This document shows, piece after piece, positions 27,750 to 31,301 of a stretch of DNA of 31,301 bases. The notes under the pieces are model-generated. The model made no database searches. It was not told where the DNA came from and worked only from the letters and a program-made list of their open reading frames with translations. Origin of the DNA: Pelagibacteraceae bacterium TMED124 (GTDB lineage Bacteria > Pseudomonadota > Alphaproteobacteria > Pelagibacterales > Pelagibacteraceae); the NCBI GenBank assembly GCA_002171275.2, contig NHFZ02000011.1, positions 1 through 31,301 on the forward strand. Direction: 5' to 3'. Position 1 is the first letter of the stretch. Each line of letters begins with the position of its first letter. The position numbers and the translations under genes are program-made.

Positions 27750-30700
27750 TTATTTTTACCTATATAAAGTTTTGGATTTACTGCAATTAAAATTGAAGGC
27801 AATAGCAATAAAGAGCCAAATAAAGCTAATATTAAAATAATTGTAGATAATATGCCAAACTCATGATTGGGTCTCAATTCTGAAAAATATAAAACTGCAA
27901 AACCTAAAGAAAGAACTAACGTAGTGCTCATAATTGCTTTTCCTGTAATATACAGTGTTTTTGAAAGCGCATCTTTTATATTTTCACTATAAGGATATTC
28001 TTGCCTAAAACGAGCCAAAAAATGTATAGTATTATCCACAGCTATACCTAATGCAATTGCAAAAGTCATTGCTGTTGTAGGCCTTAATTTAATATCTTGA
28101 AAACCCATTACAGCAGCTGCAAACATTAATGGAATAATATTTGGTAACACAGAAATAAGTGACAACTTTATAGATTTAAACAGAATAATCATTGATATGA
28201 AAATTATCAAAAAAGCCAATCCAAAACTATAGGTTAAATTCGATACAAGATAGTCTGCCGTTTTTAACGCAAGAAAAGTACTTCCTGTTACGAATACATC
28301 AACTTTAATATCCTTAAAAATATCTTTAGCAATTCTGTCTATCTCATTTTTAATTGCATTAGCTTGATCAGCTTTAATATCAAACATGCGACCAGATATC
28401 CTTACTTTTTTATGATCCTTAGTTATAAAAGCTGACGCGCTATTCATAAACTTACTTTTTTCATCAAATATTCTATTTAACTCATTTATATCTTCAGGAA
28501 TTACCTCTTTGTTAAAATCAATTCCTGTATAACAGTTACTTTTTTCTAAAAACAAATTATAAGAACCTGCTAAATATAAAGATAATACATCTGAAACTGA
28601 ATTAGCTGAGCTAATGTCATCTATTTCAATTATTTTATTTTTAAATTCATCGATTTTAATAATATTATCTTTTGAAATCGCAGAATTCTCAAATTCTAAA
28701 ATAACTTCTAAAGGAAACATACCCCCCATATTTCCTTGAACAGATTTAATGTTCTCATACAAATCATTTCCAGGCCTTAAATCATCCAATATTGAAACGT
28801 TGTAGTCTATCCTTAGCATGCCTACAGATACTACAGCAAATAAACACAAAGAACTGACTATAATAAACCTATAATTCTTAAAAACTCTATTCTCAATCCA
28901 CTTAATTATCTTATGACTTCCGCCCTTTATTAATCTTTCTGACATACTATATTTTGGAGTTTTAACAACAAGCAATAGTACAGGCAAGACTATAATCATA
29001 ATTATAAACATAACAAAAACACCGATACCTAAAATAAACCCAAACTCCTTTATCAATCTAATATTTGTCAAACATAAAGAGAAAAACCCTATAGATGTTG
29101 TAAAGCTTGTCAAAAACAGTGCTCCACCCATTTTAGACATTACTTCACGCAAAGAGCCAACTTTCCCTTTTTTTAAAAAGAGTCCTTCATGGTACTTCAT
29201 TTGTACATGTATCGAATTTGAACATCCTATAATCATTAAAAGGTTATATGTCAAATAAGATATGACATTAATACTCATACCTACAAAAGCCATTAAGGCA
29301 GAAACCCAAACTAATGTTATGCTTATACAAATAACTGGTAAAACAATACTATTAATCTGACGAAAGACAAAAAAGAGTATAGACATTATAACAAAAAATG
29401 CTAAGGGTATAAAGAAACTTCTTTCTTCATTTAAAAGTTCAACATACCTCGTTCTTAAAACAGGAATACCGGCATCGTACCATTGCCAATTATACTTACT
29501 CTTATTTTTATTGATAATTTCATCAAGATCATTAAAGAAAAGTGCTCTAAAATCTTGTCCTTGAACCCTATCATCTAATGTTATAAATATTCCACCAATC
29601 TCATCATTTTCTGACAATATAATATTTTTATAAAAAGGATGCTGTTTGACAAAGTCAATTCCTTTCAATTTAGAGTCATCAAAAAACTCACAATCCCAAA
29701 CTTCATTATTATTAACATCCAAAAAATCTCCATTTATTTCCCAATCAAAATATGCAACATTACTCCAATCCTCATCTATGACATCGCCCTCTGAGCAATC
29801 TTCATCAGGTCCTGGATAATAATAATCATCGGGTTTTTTAATACCGTATTTTTTAAAAAAAGATGGAGGACAAATCTTATCATAACCGCAGTCAAAAGGC
29901 TCACAATCGAAGACATTATTATTTTCTTTACCTCTAGGATAGTCATCATGACTGGGATCTTTATCATAATCACTATATCCATCTTCATCTATGCTGCATA
30001 CTTGATCATACCCACAATCTTCAAAGTAAACATACTCATTACCTTTAAAATCTTCACTTAAATTAAAAACAAGATCACCTGATATATTTTTAATATTACT
30101 TAAACTATAAACATGCGGATTCGCTGATGGGCACCCTTTAACCATAGTATACGAAGTATGATTTATAGATACTGAGCTATATATCCCACTTTGCTTATCT
30201 ATTTCATAAACACTTTCCAAGCACACAAAATCATCTTTAGTGTCTGGCACCTCAAAAGTATAATCAGTATAATAAGGACTTTTAAAAACTTCAATATAGC
30301 GATCTACATCATAATTTTTATCAAAGTTGAAATTTTTACCATCCATAGATATTTTATGCTCAACATCATCTTTATATATATGATGCACCCTTAAAGTTAA
30401 TTGTCTATTATCATCATTATAATCTGTGAAATGTGCATATCTTGTATTTAACGCCTTACTGTCACCTTTATATTCAAAAAATTCACATGGAAAATACCTA
30501 AGGTTAACGCAATTTGAATTAGTTTCAATTTTTTTTATATCACTAACAATACTATCTACAATAGATAAACTTTCATAGGTGAGCGGATTAGTAGGAGGTA
30601 CATAAATCAATAAAAGAGAATTATCTTCTCTTGAAAAATTAGATCTATAATTATCATAATTGACTTTTTCAGGATCATTCTCTGGGGACATCTGCTCTAA

Positions 30701-30826
30701 AGAAAAATCAACTCTTAATCTAGAATCAGATAAAAAGGCATAATAAAATAAAAAACCAGTTATAAAGAAAACTAATAATAATATCCTTTTTGGATAGTTG
30801 GTTAAAATTAGACCGAACTTATTCAA
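27746..30826 (-). CDS. RND/MMPL-family transporter with large Cys/Asp-rich periplasmic insertion
   Basis: The frame is open from 30919, but that would overlap yhbY by 100 bases. A TTG at 30826 overlaps the yhbY stop by 8 bases, has AAGG about ten bases upstream, and starts NKFGLILTNYPKR just before the first helix, so it is preferred (1026 aa). The architecture is one helix, a large periplasmic domain, a five-helix block with the sterol-sensing/RND core, then the same again; PTTAMTFAIALGIAVDNTIHFLARF near 925-950 is the MMPL/HpnN-like fourth-helix motif. The first periplasmic loop has an insertion rich in Asp, Tyr and Cys. Cargo is unknown; lipids or hydrophobic metabolites are usual for this group. 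It is coupled to the KARI-like gene. Confidence 0.82.
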   Translation of the reverse strand: MNKFGLILTNYPKRILLLVFFITGFLFYYAFLSDSRLRVDFSLEQMSPENDPEKVNYDNYRSNFSREDNSLLLIYVPPTNPLTYESLSIVDSIVSDIKKIETNSNCVNLRYFPCEFFEYKGDSKALNTRYAHFTDYNDDNRQLTLRVHHIYKDDVEHKISMDGKNFNFDKNYDVDRYIEVFKSPYYTDYTFEVPDTKDDFVCLESVYEIDKQSGIYSSVSINHTSYTMVKGCPSANPHVYSLSNIKNISGDLVFNLSEDFKGNEYVYFEDCGYDQVCSIDEDGYSDYDKDPSHDDYPRGKENNNVFDCEPFDCGYDKICPPSFFKKYGIKKPDDYYYPGPDEDCSEGDVIDEDWSNVAYFDWEINGDFLDVNNNEVWDCEFFDDSKLKGIDFVKQHPFYKNIILSENDEIGGIFITLDDRVQGQDFRALFFNDLDEIINKNKSKYNWQWYDAGIPVLRTRYVELLNEERSFFIPLAFFVIMSILFFVFRQINSIVLPVICISITLVWVSALMAFVGMSINVISYLTYNLLMIIGCSNSIHVQMKYHEGLFLKKGKVGSLREVMSKMGGALFLTSFTTSIGFFSLCLTNIRLIKEFGFILGIGVFVMFIIMIIVLPVLLLVVKTPKYSMSERLIKGGSHKIIKWIENRVFKNYRFIIVSSLCLFAVVSVGMLRIDYNVSILDDLRPGNDLYENIKSVQGNMGGMFPLEVILEFENSAISKDNIIKIDEFKNKIIEIDDISSANSVSDVLSLYLAGSYNLFLEKSNCYTGIDFNKEVIPEDINELNRIFDEKSKFMNSASAFITKDHKKVRISGRMFDIKADQANAIKNEIDRIAKDIFKDIKVDVFVTGSTFLALKTADYLVSNLTYSFGLAFLIIFISMIILFKSIKLSLISVLPNIIPLMFAAAVMGFQDIKLRPTTAMTFAIALGIAVDNTIHFLARFRQEYPYSENIKDALSKTLYITGKAIMSTTLVLSLGFAVLYFSELRPNHEFGILSTIILILALFGSLLLLPSILIAVNPKLYIGKNK
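29675..30022 (-). repeat. Duplicated Cys/Asp-rich calcium-type motif inside the RND protein
   Basis: Residues about 269-384 of the transporter (TTG-start numbering) hold DCGYDQVC (270-277) and DCGYDKIC (312-319), separated by DEDGYSDYDKD, a calcium-loop-like run. NNNVFDCEPFD before the second copy is echoed by NNNEVWDCEFFDD at 372-384. These resemble Asp-rich repeats otherwise seen in secreted proteins of marine FCB bacteria. Calcium binding is inferred from the acidic spacing only. Confidence 0.6.
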
Positions 30827-31115
30827 TTTTGTAAATCCTTTTATCAAGATCTGGGTTTTGCCTATACAGAATCGCAATATTTCCAACAACTCCAACTGTG
30901 TGAGTTTTAAGCCTATCATTTATTCTACATAAAAAAGTGCTCTTATCGTCTTTATAATCATTGAACTTTATTTTGATAAGCTCATTAGAATCAACGCATT
31001 CATCAATTGATTTAAAAACAGGCTCATCTAAGCCTGATTTACCAATTATTATAGAAGGTTTTAAATTATGAGCCTTTGATCTTAATATTTTGCGCTGTTT
31101 AGAATTTAATTGCAT
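30819..31115 (-). CDS. yhbY: YhbY-family RNA-binding protein (CRM domain)
   Basis: This 98-residue protein consists of a single CRS1-YhbY (CRM) domain. It begins LNSKQRKILRSKAHNLKP, followed by IIIGKSGL (the GxxG RNA-binding loop region), then an ELIKIKFND strand and a C-terminal VGVVGNIAILYRQNP. The family binds pre-50S ribosomal RNA and assists ribosome assembly. It leads an apparent operon with the transporter and KARI-like genes, a combination with no obvious functional logic. It starts 43 bases after the terminator of the upstream gene. Confidence 0.93.
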   Translation of the reverse strand: MQLNSKQRKILRSKAHNLKPSIIIGKSGLDEPVFKSIDECVDSNELIKIKFNDYKDDKSTFLCRINDRLKTHTVGVVGNIAILYRQNPDLDKRIYKIE

Positions 31116-31150
31116 AGAAATAACTTAACTACAATCAAACTATTACAGAA

Positions 31151-31183
31151 ATAAAAAACCCTAAGCAATAAAAATGCTTAGGG
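31151..31183 (-). terminator. Rho-independent terminator of the T9SS-sorted protein gene
   Basis: A perfect 9-base-pair stem, CCCTAAGCA (31159-31167) with TGCTTAGGG (31175-31183), encloses a 7-base loop. Read on the minus strand it is followed by a run of six T and then AT (31158-31151). It lies 28 bases past the stop of the partial gene at the right edge and ahead of yhbY, so it separates the two transcription units. A shorter T-rich run on the other side gives weaker activity in the opposite direction. Confidence 0.85.
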
Positions 31184-31210
31184 CTTTTATTATAACCTGT
31201 TCTAATCAAT

Positions 31211-31301
31211 CTATTTCATCAATAGTATTTTTTGAGTTTGGACTTCAATTGAGCTGTTTATTTTAACAATATACATACCACTTGATAATCCTTCAGCGCT
31301 A
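31211..31301 (-). CDS. C-terminal T9SS type A sorting tail of a secreted protein (5' truncated)
   Basis: The frame enters from the right edge and ends at the stop codon 31213-31211, giving the last 29 residues. They contain LSSGMYIVKINS, a turn, and then QTQKILLMK. The G-x-Y-x-V-x-I pattern followed by a short strand ending in K-[IL]-L-x-x-K is the Por secretion (type IX, type A) C-terminal sorting domain, which directs cargo through the outer membrane and is then cleaved. The rest of the protein is outside the window, so its function is unknown. The terminator lies just downstream. Confidence 0.8.
   Translation of the reverse strand, partial: SAEGLSSGMYIVKINSSIEVQTQKILLMK

Noticed and set aside
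30827..30919. Upstream start of the RND transporter at 30919
   Set aside because: It would add 31 residues read from within yhbY; the TTG at 30826 has a ribosome site and the usual small overlap.
31159..31183. Stem-loop before yhbY considered as a possible riboswitch or attenuator
   Set aside because: A short perfect stem with a T run just after a gene end is fully explained as a terminator.

Overview
The window is AT-rich, gene-dense bacterial DNA with no gap over about 120 bases between genes. Several features point to the FCB group, most likely a marine Marinimicrobia (SAR406)-like bacterium, or failing that a Bacteroidota relative. These are a type IX-secretion-style C-terminal tail at the right edge, a GNNL...GYWFK-type surface-protein end at the left edge, dockerin-like and Cys/Asp-rich calcium-type repeats, a complete alternative complex III with a caa3 oxidase, and Bacteroidota-style tyrosine catabolism genes. 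The placement is inference from gene content; no rRNA, tRNA, mobile element or CRISPR array was seen.

Layout. Positions 1-3210 (+ strand) hold the end of a secreted protein, a 41-residue membrane peptide, a DoxX-like protein, a DUF1643 protein and a large secreted protein joining an N-terminal dockerin-like pair to a PNGase F-like glycoamidase. Positions 18150-3197 (- strand) form one tight 15-gene respiratory operon: actABCDEF, a one-helix small protein, SCO, coxB (fused to cytochrome c), coxA, coxC, coxD, a second SCO, ctaB and ctaA. It encodes a quinol:cytochrome c reductase, the oxidase it feeds, copper delivery and heme A synthesis. Positions 25232-18263 (- strand) form a six-gene, mostly overlapping operon for tyrosine breakdown: a HisC-like aminotransferase, 4-hydroxyphenylpyruvate dioxygenase, homogentisate dioxygenase, a flavin reductase-like protein, acetoacetyl-CoA synthetase and a 2-oxoglutarate/Fe(II)-type oxygenase. 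Maleylacetoacetate isomerase and fumarylacetoacetase are not in the window.

Positions 25273-31115 hold the least ordinary genes. A 496-residue methyltransferase resembles the iron-dependent AprA MT1/SxtA-type starter-unit methyltransferases. It runs toward a ketol-acid reductoisomerase homologue that has lost the catalytic lysine and one active-site glutamate. That homologue is translationally coupled to an RND/MMPL transporter with an unusual Cys/Asp-rich insertion, preceded by yhbY. A hairpin terminator and the end of a T9SS-sorted protein close the window.

Main points for a second look: the KARI-like pseudo-reductoisomerase with its methyltransferase and transporter neighbours; an apparent ACG start codon for actA; a possible peptidoglycan-binding tail on the ActE cytochrome; the dockerin-PNGase fusion; and the transporter insertion.
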